From Nansenia antarctica (taxonomy: Eukaryota; Chordata; Actinopteri; Argentiniformes; Microstomatidae): 64,000 bases of DNA. The stretch is from NCBI GenBank assembly GCA_963989245.1, contig OZ022355.1:26209289-26273288 (forward strand), read 5' to 3'. Of this stretch, positions 1 through 9,115 are shown piece after piece. Below the pieces are notes generated by a model that did not search any database, was not told the origin of the DNA, and worked only from the letters and a program-made list of their open reading frames with translations. Each line of letters starts with the position of its first letter. The stretch's first letter is position 1. Made by a program: the position numbers and the translations under genes.

Positions 1-316
1 CTTCGTAGTGAATAGGCGCGGTACACAGCAGAGTAGAGTTCAACATTGCGTCGGTTAAATCAATGGAAACAAACTTTCAGCCTTTGTCAGTTTGTCTGAC
101 AGTACATGGAGCTGAATAGGTTTTTGTACACCTTAACACCTGTTTCACCTCACTGGATGCCAGCCTCGCTCTAACCGACAGATTACAGACCTATTGAGAA
201 AGAGAGAAAAAACGCAACATACCCAATGTATGGAACAAGGAGGAGTGAGGAATGGTAGCAAACAAACACACAACGTACACCCACCCTACCAGCCTTGACT
301 GTGTTTGCTGTACACC
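1..316. other. unique DNA, no gene seen
   Basis: I see no convincing coding region, RNA gene or repeat in this stretch. Short open frames that run from here into the following CA tract encode only Thr/His or Cys/Val runs and are products of the microsatellite. Confidence 0.5.
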
Positions 317-326
317 TCACACACGC

Positions 327-368
<42 letters not shown>

Positions 369-405
369 ACACACACGCACGCACACACACGCACACACGC
401 ACGCA
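317..405. repeat. (CA)n microsatellite
   Basis: About 90 bp of CA dinucleotides with interspersed CG steps (CACG variants). It is simple-sequence DNA of the type that is very dense in fish genomes. Confidence 0.95.
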
Positions 406-498
406 TTGTGACTGCCAATGGCCCCTGGCCCCATCGATTTCTTATGATGACTGATGGATAGACGATTCACTTACTTCAGACACATGTTGTGTAACCTG

Positions 499-564
499 TT
501 GTAAGTAAGTCGCTTTGGATAAAAGCGCCCTGCTAAATGTCAAAAGTGTAAAGGTAAATGTAAA
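499..564 (+). repeat. teleost SINE 3' tail fragment
   Basis: The stretch contains the motif TCGCTTTGGATAAAAGCG followed by CTGCTAAATG, a tail shared by several tRNA-derived fish SINEs. The same motif occurs in inverse orientation in the more complete copy at 7060-7275. No tRNA-like head is visible here, so this is a 5'-truncated copy. The family name is not assigned. Confidence 0.65.
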
Positions 565-876
565 CGACGACAACACGATTGAGTGGTTTTTCCTATTCGA
601 CCAATCATCATTAATTACAGTTATTGCCGCGTGATCGTCATGATTGCTATGATACAGTGTCCTACAGTGCTCTGTTCTCTCTCTGTGTGTACCCGTCGAC
701 GCACTGTCAGCAGAGAGCATCCATTTTCTGACATTGTTCTGTTTGACGTTTTAAATAGAACACTTAGAGAGGGGGAAGAGGACAGGTTGTGTGTTCGACT
801 GAGTGTCTCCCCGCGTTTGCTTAAGGCCGCAGACGAATGGGTGTAATTATCATCAGGGGCGTCGGGGGAGACAAAC
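565..876. other. unique DNA, no gene seen
   Basis: There is no recognisable gene or repeat. Open frames on both strands are short, lack splice context and show no recognisable protein motif. Confidence 0.45.
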
Positions 877-997
877 AAGCAAGCACGCACGCACACACAC
901 ACGCACAGACACACACTTGCACGCACGCACAGACACACACACACACAGACAGACACACAAACACATAGCACGCAAACACACACACACACACGTTCAG
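877..997. repeat. imperfect (CA)n microsatellite
   Basis: CA-rich tract interrupted by CG and GA steps (CACGCACAGACACA pattern). It is older or more degenerate than the tract at 317-405. Confidence 0.9.
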
Positions 998-1192
998 GTA
1001 ATTGTATCCATTAGATGAAATAGGACAAATTTAAATCGATAGTAGGGGAGGAGACGGGGCAGTTGGGGGCAGTTGGGGTTTTTCCGTGGAGAAACGAGCA
1101 CTGGGAGTCGGAGCCGAACTTTCACTATGTCAAAAGAGTTGATTCCTTCATTTTTAATCATCACACTTTTCGAGCGTAACCAGAGATCCTCC
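998..1192. other. unique flank with G-rich patch
   Basis: This is the left flank of the large TIR element. It has a G-rich stretch at about 1044-1078 with several G runs (GGGG, GGGGG, GGGG), which could fold as a G-quadruplex. No gene is seen. Confidence 0.4.
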
Positions 1193-1195
1193 TAA

Positions 1196-1335
1196 TAGTC
1201 CAGTCAATCTGTGGTTTAACCCAGGGGAAATTGCAATAGTAATCATTCAAGTTTTTTTGTGATCCCTAGGGACAACCAAATAACATATTAAAAGTCTTAG
1301 TCTTAATATTTATTGGATCAAGGTAAATTCAGGGG
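1196..1335 (+). repeat. left terminal inverted repeat of the 5.8-kb element
   Basis: Pairs with 6815-6958. The outer 15 bp are perfect and the next block (about 1219-1245) is almost perfect. The inner part shares AAAAGTCTTA and TTTATTGGATCA with the inverse complement of the right end. Confidence 0.8.
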
Positions 1336-1623
1336 TCGAAAATGTGGTTTTTTGTGCCAGGCACAACACAGCCAGTTAATAGGATAAAAAAAATAACTAA
1401 TAGATATCACCATGAAACTTCCCCAGTTAATCACTTACATTAAGACTACTATTTTTTGTATTACAAGTTTTCTGAAATATTATGTTTAAATATGCAAATT
1501 AGGCATTATCTAATGAAATATGTGCTAATTTGCATAACATTCAAGATCAGAAATCTGAACATTGGATAAAGCCAGGTTAAAAATTATTGTTTCATCTTGT
1601 TGTCATATTAGAGTCAAGGTCCT
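1336..1623. other. 3' region of the TIR element, no coding seen
   Basis: AT-rich DNA between the left TIR and the last open codon of the minus-strand gene. It includes AAATATGCAAATTAGG and GTGCTAATTTGCAT, which form a loose inverted repeat around 1490-1535. No further coding similarity is visible. Confidence 0.4.
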
Positions 1624-2603
1624 CTATAACAGGGAATTTGGAATTTGGAACGTTCCATGGCCATCAATTGTTCGGATATTATGGTCAGCATTATCAGCAA
1701 CATATTGTATGAAGTGCCCAGGTGTGAGTCCACGTACCTCAAGTTTCTCAGCTACTGCAGCACTTCTTTCATACATCTGTACCTCTGGATATGAACAGCC
1801 AAACCCAAGGTGATACAGACTGTCAACTAGAAATGTTGATGCAAAGTGGTGATGCATTTGTACACCAACCCCAAGCTGAAGTGGTGGAAGTAGAGCTCTT
1901 GGTCTGGTAGCTTGCATCATGGCTTGGCCGATGGAACAAACTTTTAATTCCTTTTCTTTCCCAACAAATAGTGTGCGCAGGAAGAGTTGCAGAGACTGTG
2001 GAACATATAGCAGTGTCTTCATCACTGATGACATTTCTAGACTTGTTGGATAGGAACTATTTCCCTGCACAACAGACCTAATGTCAGATTTCAAGACTTC
2101 TGCTGCAGCCATAATAAGCCTCTCCTTGTCATTATCATTGCTCTTGGATCCTTCAAAAAGGTCATGGAGAATTGCTGAAGCCGTCCTTCGGATTGTCACC
2201 ACATTCAGTTTTTCTTTTACCTCACTGAGCAAAATGTCACAACCAAAGTGACTCTGAAGTTGTTCTTTCATGTGGCGAAAGCTGTATGGCTCCTCATCAT
2301 CTCCTAAGTAGTCCTTCATCCTGATGATGAGGTCATTTATTGTCATCTGCTCCTCATCACTATGGCGCAGATAGCCTGCCACTTTCAAAAAAGCATCACC
2401 ACGAGAAAGGGACCGGGGCCTCCCAGATTTACGCCTTTTTGAGCCATCTTGAAAACACTTGGGAACTTGTCTTCCAGTTCTGAAGCTGCCGTTGCAAGAC
2501 TTGTGGTATACTGTGTCAGCAGCGTGAAGGTCATTCACATATAGCAATCTTCCTCTCACTATATCAGACCAATGGTCCGAACGCTTAGTGCAACATTCAA
2601 GTA

Positions 2604-4361
2604 TGAATGAATGAATGAATGAATGAATGGTCTTTATTGTCATTTGCAGGTACCAAACAACGAAATGTAGGAGGGGTGGCTCCCCTGGTGTTAGGAAAGA
2701 AAAAAAAAAACTTTAAAAAAACACTTTAAAAAAAACACAAGAAGGGAAGGAGCTGGTTTACATAAATAAAGGCTATGTACACTATCCACTATACTATACT
2801 GTACAGATAGACGACTAGGGTTGTCATATTGCACATAGTGTTATTGCACATTTATTTAAAGTGTCGCAGTTTGCAGGCTTGAAATGTACATATTTGTGCC
2901 TCAGCACTACACCTGATTTTTTCAGTCCAGCAGCTGCCATCAATCCGTCCAGACTGTCCAGGGCCCAGAACCTAGGTCTTTGCTGTGTTCAGGGCCTGGA
3001 CGGCCCTGGGGTAGAAGCTGTTCTTCAGTCTGTTTGTCCTTGCGGCCATGGTCCTGAACCGCCTTTTCGAGGGCAGCCGGGTAAAGTGTTCGTACCCAGG
3101 GTGGGTTGGGTCCCTGGAGATCTTGGAGGCCTTCCTGAGACAGCGTGTGTTGTACAGCTCTTCCAGAGAGGGGAGGGGGGCGCCGGTGATCTTCTGGGCT
3201 GTTCTCACGACTCTCTGTAGCGCATTTCTCTCCGCGGTTGTGCAGCTGGAGAACCAGTTGCAGATGCCGTAGGTGAGGATGCTCTCCACTGCGCCGCGGT
3301 AGAAGGTCACCAGTATCTCCTGCTTGCTGTGTTCCTTCCTGAGGACTCTCAGGATGTATAGCCGCTGTTGTGCCTTCTTGATGGTGGCTTTTGTGTTGTG
3401 CTTCCAGGTCAGGTCATCCTGCATGTGCACCCCCAGGAATCGGAGGGTTGAGACTCTCTCCACGCTCTCTCCGTCGATGAGCAGGGGCTGGATCTCGGAC
3501 TTTTTCCTCCTGAAGTCTACGATGATTTCCTGGGTCTTTGACTTGTTCAGCAGCAGGTTGTTAACCTTGCACAGCTTGCTCAGTTGCTCTACCTCATCCC
3601 TGTACGCCGCCTACGTCTAGTAGTTTGGTCACTAGCCTGTCTGGAAGGATGGTGTTGAAGGCGGAGCTGAAGTCCACAAAGAGCAGTCTCGCGTAGCTGT
3701 TTCCCCTCTCCAGGTGGGATAGAGTGGCGTGGAGAGTCGTCGCGATGGCGTCCTCTGTGGACCTGTGGGCTCTGTAGGCGAACTGGTATGGATCCAGGTT
3801 GGGCGGGAGGCGTGTGAGTATGTGGGCCCGGACTAGTTTCTCGAAGCACTTCATGATGATTGGTGTGAGTGCCACCGGGCGGTAGTCGTTTAGGCAGCTC
3901 ACCGTGCTTTTCTTCGGGACTGGGATGATAGTTGAGGTTTTCAGGCAGGGTGGGATGGTGGCCTGGGACAGGGACTGGTTGAAGATGTTGGTGAAAACCC
4001 CGGCCAGCTGGTCGGCGCAGTCCCTCAGCACCCGTCCCAGGACGCCATCCGGCCCCGAGGCTTTCCTGGGGTCCACCGCCTTCAGCACGCGTCTCACTTC
4101 ATGTTCTGTGAGGGTGAGGCTGCTGAGAGCTGGAGAGAGTGGTGTTTGTGTTGTGGTTACCTCCGTTCGCCCCTCGTCGAACCGGGCGTAGAAGAAGTAC
4201 AGCTTTTCCGCCAGCAGGGGGTCGTCCTCTGCGGCTGTGAGCCTGTTGGCTCTGAAGTTTGTCATGTGCTGAACCCCCTGCCACATCCGCCTGGAGTCGT
4301 TGCTCAGGAAGCATTCCTCAATCTTCTCTCTGTGGTCTGCCTTGGCCTCTTTGATGCCTCA
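2604..4361 (-). mobile_element. 5'-truncated L2-clade LINE
   Basis: The LINE is on the minus strand. Its 5' end is at 4361 and its 3' end at 2604. The 3' terminus has the fish L2 layout: ACAATAAAGACC followed by a CATT/ATTC tetranucleotide tail (about 2604-2630). It is flanked by the 5-bp direct repeat AAGTA at 2599-2603 and 4362-4366, marking a fresh insertion into the gene of the surrounding TIR element. The endonuclease domain is absent, as is usual for 5'-truncated copies. The 3' UTR (2631-2971) includes two A-rich runs. Confidence 0.85.
2972..4355 (-). pseudogene. L2 reverse transcriptase fragment lacking the catalytic FADD segment
   Basis: The 5' part (4355-3594) encodes the fingers and palm of a non-LTR reverse transcriptase. 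It includes RKASGPDGV, NDYRPVALTPIIMKCFEKL, PYQFAYRAHRSTEDAI and motif A (LLFVDFSSAFNTI). The frame then breaks at about 3605. The following part (about 3610-2972, another frame) resumes with YRDEVEQL, NKSKTQEIIVDFRR, STLRFLGVHMQDDLTW and a C-terminal CxxH-poor tail. In intact L2 proteins the region between these two parts contains the SPxGxPQG and FADD motifs. Neither is present here, so a deletion has removed the active-site loop. The copy cannot encode a working enzyme. The deletion size, about 60-70 codons, is judged from memory of the family. Confidence 0.85.
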
Positions 4362-4739
4362 AAGTAATTTGGTCTGGAAGTCTTTGGTCCTGACAGGAAT
4401 CAGTTTGAACTCTTTTAACTTGCCTGAATATCTGTCATGCACCCCACAAAACAAACAGTGATCTTTGTATGAAAATGAGGGGCCAGATGATCTGCGCTTA
4501 CAACCAACTACCCCTGCTTCAATATCTTGCTGCTGTTTCTTCTGTTTTTCTATGTCCTGTGGGTTGGTAAATTTCCTCCGGCATTCTACATGAACCACTT
4601 GGCCAGGGACTACGGTTATGCCTACATTGCATTGTTCATTGGCTCTGACAATACCATCACATCCCTTCTGGGTTAACTTGACAGTCGGCACGTCATCAGA
4701 TGTTTGGTTCCCACAGAATACACACTCATCCGTCTCCAT

Positions 4740-5210
4740 CTGGAACAAAGTTATTAAACAAGGCACACTTTTAAACTTCTGATATATTTTGCTCTGCTAA
4801 CGAACACTATCACCCTGCCAGCTGTGGCTAGCTAGCAAATGTCAGCTAACCACTAGCTAACATGACGAGTAACCTGTAATTCAATGCAGCAAAAATTAAG
4901 ACTGTTGACAATTATAAACGTGTTTTATTGTATTGAGTCGTAGAATTAAAGGAATGTCTAATCCTTTGTTTGAACTAGGCTACTTACCAGTGACAGCTGT
5001 ACACACACTGTGGCTAGCTAGCAAACGTTAGCCTAACCGCTAGCGAAGAGTAACCTGTAATTCAATGCAGCAAAAATGACGATTGATGACAATTATAAAT
5101 GTGTTTTATTGTATTGAGTGGTAGAATTAAAGAAATGTCTAACATCTTTGTTTGAACTACTTACCAATGACAGGCTGGGAGTGTTCTCTCAGTATGTTGT
5201 GATCTTATAA
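4740..5210 (-). promoter_or_regulatory. 5' leader of the Cys-rich gene with duplicated splice donor
   Basis: Upstream of the ATG at 4739 lies an acceptor-like TTTGTTCCAG on the minus strand. Further upstream two minus-strand GTAAGT donors sit at 4982-4987 and 5159-5164, each inside one copy of a tandem duplication. The simplest reading is a short non-coding first exon present twice, each copy able to splice to the coding exon. This is inferred from splice motifs only. Confidence 0.45.
4822..5173. repeat. imperfect tandem duplication, unit about 175 bp
   Basis: Copy 1 is about 4822-4996 and copy 2 about 5008-5173. Shared landmarks are CTGTGGCTAGCTAGCAAA, GAGTAACCTGTAATTCAATG, GTGTTTTATTGTATTGAGT, TAGAATTAAAG and ACTTACCA.TGACAG. 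The copies differ by scattered substitutions and small indels, so the duplication is not recent. Confidence 0.85.
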
Positions 5211-5412
5211 AAATGCAGTTAGACGTTCGTAGCGATGTACCGCTGTTAGCCGCTAGCTGCGTTTGTTGTGGTTTCATCAGTGACTTTTCTCCCATTCTGT
5301 GTTTGAGGTGCACCAACATTCAAATACTCGTGTCGTCTTCAATTTCTGTCCGATTTCAATGTGTGACACATCATTTGAAAGCTTACAATCTGTATTTTCA
5401 GAATATGTAAAA
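5211..5412. repeat. element-internal segment also found at 8569-8778
   Basis: Strong shared blocks with 8569-8778 include TTTGAGGTG.ACC.ACATTC and GACACATCATTTGAAAGC, followed by TTACAATCTGTA. This is part of the 5' region of the TIR element. The second copy lies outside the TIRs. Confidence 0.8.
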
Positions 5413-5450
5413 AAAATGAAAGTGTATGTTGGCAACTGATTGATGAAAAC

Positions 5451-6572
5451 CAGTGGCGGGCGGTGCATTTCACACCTAGGCCTTCAGTGATGTCCGACAC
5501 ATTCCTATTTCCTACCTGAATTATTCTACCTCTTAATACCATCGTTATGACGCCATGGCTCTAGAAACTAGACAGAAACACAGTATAACCGGGCGTTGCA
5601 TCACCTTAACATAGTCAGACAAGTACAACAGAGTTATATTAATATTTCCGAAGCATTTTTAATCAATAAATCCGCATTTACAATGAAGAGTGTTAAACTA
5701 ACATCTTTAAGATCGCTACATTACCCACGTCTGTCGTCTCGTCCACCATAATAGCGACAAAGGGTGCCTTTTTAATCTCCATTTTGATCTCTTCCTCCAT
5801 CACTTCAGCAATAGCAAAAATCAGGTCGTTTTGTATTTTGCCTGACGTCCCAGTAAACACTTTGTTTGTGGACAGGTGGTAATGTAAATCTGGGTTGTTT
5901 TCAGCCAGAAAAGAAAGAAGCTCAACGTAGTTTCCTCTGTTTGTGGACTTGGCGCTTTCATTGTGTCCCCTAAATGAAAGTTATTGTTTACCCAAAAACA
6001 GGACACAATCGATCAGTATTATCGATCAGTCAACGAAAGCTTTCGTTGTGGCGCTCCGTTTCCCTGGCACCTTCAAAAGTTTCACATCTACCGGCATAGT
6101 TCCGCATCTCAATAGTGAATATCAATAGTGCGTAGCAATAGTGCGTAGCAATAGTGCGTATCCAATCAAAAGACGTGCTGGGTGCTGACATCATTGAGCC
6201 TTACAGAAGGCGCCGTTGTTGCTTTTGCTCGCATCTACGTAGGTTTACTAGGAACGCCACAGGTTTTCTCGTTCCAATGTTAAGTTACAGGTCGAATCCG
6301 CAGCAGCGTTTAATGTGAAGGCGGGCAGATTTTTGAGCCCCCTAGCAACACATTTTGATTGGATAAAAGCTCTAACATAAAGGCCAGCCCTCCAAATCTC
6401 AATCGGAGACTGGAAGCAGCGCAACCAAGAGGAAAGCTATGAAATGAAGAGAATAGACTATGGGGAATCATTAATACATATTTGTGGAAAATATATATTA
6501 AAATAAAATGTATATTCTGATGATGTTTAGGCCAGCAGAGAAGGCCTTGCTGGCCCTGACGGCACACCACTG
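5451..6572 (-). mobile_element. internally deleted hAT transposon with 8-bp target duplication
   Basis: The termini are CAGTGGCGGGCGGTGC at the left and the inverse complement CAGTGGTGTGCCGTCA at the right. An exact 8-bp direct repeat, ATGAAAAC, flanks it (5443-5450 and 6573-6580). Start sequence and TSD length are diagnostic of hAT elements. At 1,122 bp it is too short for a full transposase, but it keeps a fragment of one on the minus strand. It sits inside the 5.8-kb TIR element and is therefore younger. Confidence 0.92.
5728..5975 (-). pseudogene. hAT transposase fragment (DUF4371-like catalytic start)
   Basis: Reading the minus strand from about 5975 to 5728 gives the STNRGNYVELL, VFTGTSGKIQND and VAIMVDETTDV motifs. 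The last carries the first catalytic Asp of the hAT RNase-H-like fold. The intact transposase at 15544-17670 has the matching SINRGNYVELL, VFMGTSNRIQND and VALEVDETTDI at residues 171-244. The rest of the protein is missing, so this is a remnant in a non-autonomous element. Confidence 0.85.
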
Positions 6573-6814
6573 ATGAAAACATTGTCTGGCGTCACATTTG
6601 GCAAATAAGTGGGTGTTGGGGTAGTTGTACCCCTAATACAGGTATAAGACTTAAGAATATCCTCTGAAAAAGTGTTTTATTGGAAAGATTGACCCCCAAA
6701 ACATAGGAAAAGACACCCAATATGTTGGATAGGTATACATAGGCCCTCCAATATTAACACCATTTTACCCAGATGGCGTCACTCAAAAACATTGTTTAAC
6801 CTCTTTTGACCTTG
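6573..6814. other. 5' subterminal part of the TIR element
   Basis: Non-coding DNA between the hAT insertion and the right TIR. It has no recognisable motif beyond A/T-rich tracts. Confidence 0.4.
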
Positions 6815-6958
6815 AAAAAAGTATGATCCAATAAATTAATTAATTAAGACTTTTAGTATATGATGCAGGAGGGTATTAGGAACAATAAAAACTATGAAAC
6901 ATTACTATTGCAATTTCTCCTGGGTTGGGCCTTTTTTTGAGTTAGATTGACTGGACTA
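6815..6958 (-). repeat. right terminal inverted repeat of the 5.8-kb element
   Basis: Inverse complement of the left TIR. The outermost 15 bp (6944-6958) are exact. The AACCCAGG.GAAATTGCAATAGTAAT block lies at about 6902-6927. Confidence 0.8.
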
Positions 6959-7059
6959 TAAGTGGTTATTGATAATGACAGCAGTTACTCACGCACATGG
7001 ATGGGATGTCAGACAAGGGAAATAGATACACCAGCCTTCAGACGGAGACGCAGACACTT

Positions 7060-7275
7060 TTACCATGTAGCACAGACACTTTTACCATGTAGCACAGACA
7101 CTTTTATCCAAAGCGGCTTACCATTAGAGATTACAGGGACAGTCTCCTTGGAGTAACTTAGGGATGAGAGCCTTACTTCAAGGGCACATTGGTGGTGGAG
7201 TTCGCAGGAGGGGCTTGAACTCATGACCTTTCGATCACCGGTCCAACTCACTATCCACTACTAGGCCACCACTGC
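7060..7275 (-). mobile_element. tRNA-derived SINE
   Basis: On the minus strand the head starts near 7275 with GTGGCCTAGTAGTGGATAG (box A region) and continues to GAAAGGTCATGAGTTCAAGC (box B region). The body ends in AAGCCGCTTTGGATAAAAG, the shared fish SINE tail. A 21-bp segment around that tail is repeated (7050-7099), extending the 3' end. RNA polymerase III promoter boxes are present but degenerate, so current activity is unlikely. Confidence 0.8.
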
Positions 7276-7400
7276 AAAACAGACAAACAGGATAGGAGAA
7301 AGGCAGGCAGACAAACAGACTAGTCAGTCAGACAGACGATCAGACAGACTGCAGATAGACGGACTGACTGCAGACAGACAGACAGACAGACAGACAGACA
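7276..7400. repeat. CAGA-rich simple repeat
   Basis: Degenerate tetranucleotide DNA ending in seven uninterrupted CAGA units (about 7371-7399). Earlier units carry GATC and TCAG substitutions. Confidence 0.85.
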
Positions 7401-8058
7401 TGCCTGTCTCATAAGAGATGAGAAACAATCTTCAGATGTTCAGATGAGAGAGCATCGTCGATCAAAAACGGATCCTAATTCATCAAAATCCACACTCCCT
7501 CATCCCGTTGCTTTCTATGAGACTGCTCCTTATGTTCCAATACCATGAAAAACGTAATATCAGCCTTTAGTTGTTATTGTTGTTGTTGTTGTCGACTGCA
7601 GTCACTTGTAGAATAATTTAAATGCACGGTTAAGTTTGCACAGCTGCGGGTAGAGCGGCCGTTTGGTTTCATGTGAAGTGGGAAGTGACTCAGCTGGCTG
7701 GCTGGCTGAACACTCGAGGCTGTTTTTTTTTTTTTTTCCATTTATTTTTCGGGTACATTTCCAAACCAAAGTCGTTTGGCTACTTTCAAGGTGATGTAAC
7801 TAAGAAATTCTCTGGAGTAGAAAAAAACAACAACTGACAGCACGTTTTAGCCGATTACTTTTGATCCCCCCCCCATGCCCCCCCCCCCCCCATGGCCGGT
7901 CTGCGAAGGGAGGAGACAGTGGAGTTGAGGTCACGCTATCTGATGTGAGAGACTATGGGGGGGGGCGAGAGGGGACATGAACTGGGGAACACAGGGGGCC
8001 GTGCACGGTAGAGAGATTACTGGCTCGGCTGTCACTGTCAAGGCTCCCATGATGTCAT
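7401..8058. other. unique DNA with homopolymer tracts, no gene seen
   Basis: Contains a TTG run near 7573-7590, a T15 tract near 7724-7738 and two C runs near 7866-7890. I see no coding or RNA gene. Confidence 0.45.
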
Positions 8059-8206
8059 ACCAGGGGAGGCTGGTGGAGGTAGAAATCGGAGGACGGGCGC
8101 GTTGTCGTGCGGGATGGAATGAGGAAGGGTATGTTGTGTTTGATAGCGTTCCACGCGTTACGATGAACTTGTCCTCCGATTTCGACCTCCAGCAGCCTCC
8201 CCTGGT
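8059..8206. mobile_element. fold-back MITE-like element, 36-bp inverted arms
   Basis: The left arm 8059-8094 (begins ACCAGGGGAGGCTG) and right arm 8171-8206 (ends CAGCCTCCCCTGGT) match at 34 of 36 positions when inverted, with a 76-bp spacer. The size and the CCAGGGGAGGCTG terminus recall short palindromic elements I know from salmonid genomes. A target duplication is not clear (CAT before, GTAT after). Confidence 0.7.
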
Positions 8207-8568
8207 GTATATATACTCAATTTTCAACTCAACGCAAATTACGCAAGTGTGTTAGATCTTTTTGAAAAGAAAAAATGGTTTCCTTTTTTTTTTTCATTTT
8301 TACGAAAGTTTTACGTGTTGAAGAGCCCACTCAAAATAACAAACAACAGTTTCAAGATCACTAAATCATTATTTGTATTTGTGAATTGGGATTCGCTGTA
8401 TCAGCTGCCATCCTGCTTCAGGCTACTGGGTTAGTGATACATGGCTTGTAAACAAACTCACGTTTTGTCACGTGTTCAAAAGCCAGGACTGTGTGATCGT
8501 CTAATTATGTGCAGTTATGTGTTTTTAGCATATTGATGTTCTATCAGCATGTTGCAATTGTGCTAAAC
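8207..8568. other. unique DNA, no gene seen
   Basis: AT-rich sequence with a T10 run near 8285. No open frame with recognisable motifs. It may belong to the transposon fragment that follows, but I cannot show this. Confidence 0.4.
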
Positions 8569-8778
8569 GTGAAGTTAGATGCTCATAGCCATGTTGTTTC
8601 TTAGCTGCTAGCTAGCTACTAACACGATGGTAGCGTCTGTTTTGATTCAGAGCGATTTTCTTCTGTATTTGGTTTGAGGTGTACCGACATTCAAATAAGC
8701 ATAATCTTCTTCAACAGTTTCAATGTATGACACATCATTTGAAAGCTTACAATCTGTACTTTCATAATCTGCAAAAAA
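8569..8778. mobile_element. fragment of a second copy of the TIR element
   Basis: Direct-orientation similarity to 5211-5412 inside the 5.8-kb element, best in the last 100 bp (TTTGAGGTG.ACC.ACATTC, then GACACATCATTTGAAAGC). It ends where a SINE begins at 8779. No TIR is visible beside it, so it is a truncated copy or a broken-off piece. Confidence 0.7.
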
Positions 8779-9030
8779 TGGTAAATGGACTGCACTTATA
8801 TAGCGCCTTTTTTGCTGCTCCAAAGCGCTTTACAACGGCCTCACACACACATTCACACACCAATGGCGGCAAGCTGCCATGCAAGGCGCCGGCCCGCTCA
8901 CTGGGAGTAATTTGGGGTTCAGTGTCTTGCGCAAGGATACTTCGACATGTGGCCAGCCGGGGCTCGAACCGCCGATCTGCCGACCTTCTGATCATTAGAC
9001 GACGGCTCTACCTCCTGCGCCACAGCCGAC
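8779..9030 (-). mobile_element. tRNA-derived SINE, nearly complete
   Basis: On the minus strand the head begins near 9030 with GGCTGTGGCGCAGGAGGTAG (box A) and GGCGGTTCGAGCCCCGGCTG (box B). It runs to a 3' end reading GGCGCTATATAAGTGCAGTC near 8790. This arrangement is one of the commonest fish SINEs. The closest relative in the window is at 14346-14580. Confidence 0.88.
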
Positions 9031-9115
9031 CTTGCCCTACTTGAGGACTTTTCCACCAGACCCTGTCACATATGGTTCCTGTGGGTATAGACGCATCTGT
9101 ACTGTATATCCGTCA

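Larger units (their letters stand above)
1624..4739 (-). pseudogene. Cys-rich multi-copy protein gene of the TIR element, split by an L2 insertion
   Basis: Two open blocks read on the minus strand: 4739-4367 (begins METDECVFCG) and about 2600-1624. An intron acceptor (TTTGTTCCAG) lies directly before the ATG at 4739, so this start is preferred over an upstream in-frame Met. Block 1 holds CxxC pairs (CVFCG, CLFCG) and HVECRRKF. Block 2 opens with a CC pair and HKSC, suggesting zinc binding, and ends with a conserved-looking YVADNADHNIRTIDGHGTF segment. The blocks are separated only by the LINE and its 5-bp target duplication; taking both out leaves them in one frame. The reading frame stops at 1624 soon after the GHGTF motif, so the protein is probably C-terminally truncated. 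I recall similar sequences as uncharacterised multi-copy proteins in fish and invertebrates. A role as this element's transposase is inference. Confidence 0.7.
1196..6958 (-). mobile_element. TIR-bounded DNA transposon, nested and degraded
   Basis: The first 15 bases (TAGTCCAGTCAATCT) reappear as an exact inverse complement at 6944-6958. After a short gap a second block of about 26 bp (AACCCAGG.GAAATTGCAATAGTAAT) is also inverted-repeated, and weaker similarity continues for roughly 140 bp. TAA flanks both ends (1193-1195 and 6959-6961), consistent with a 3-bp target duplication. The element carries a minus-strand Cys-rich gene whose 5' end lies toward the right TIR. Without the L2 LINE (2604-4361) and the hAT copy (5451-6572) inside it, the original would be about 2.9 kb. 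The superfamily is not assigned. TIRs plus TSD make the transposon call fairly secure; the age and class are inference. Confidence 0.82.

Noticed and set aside
2861..4367. Several plus-strand frames of 70-120 codons
   Set aside because: Antisense shadows of the L2 reverse transcriptase on the minus strand.
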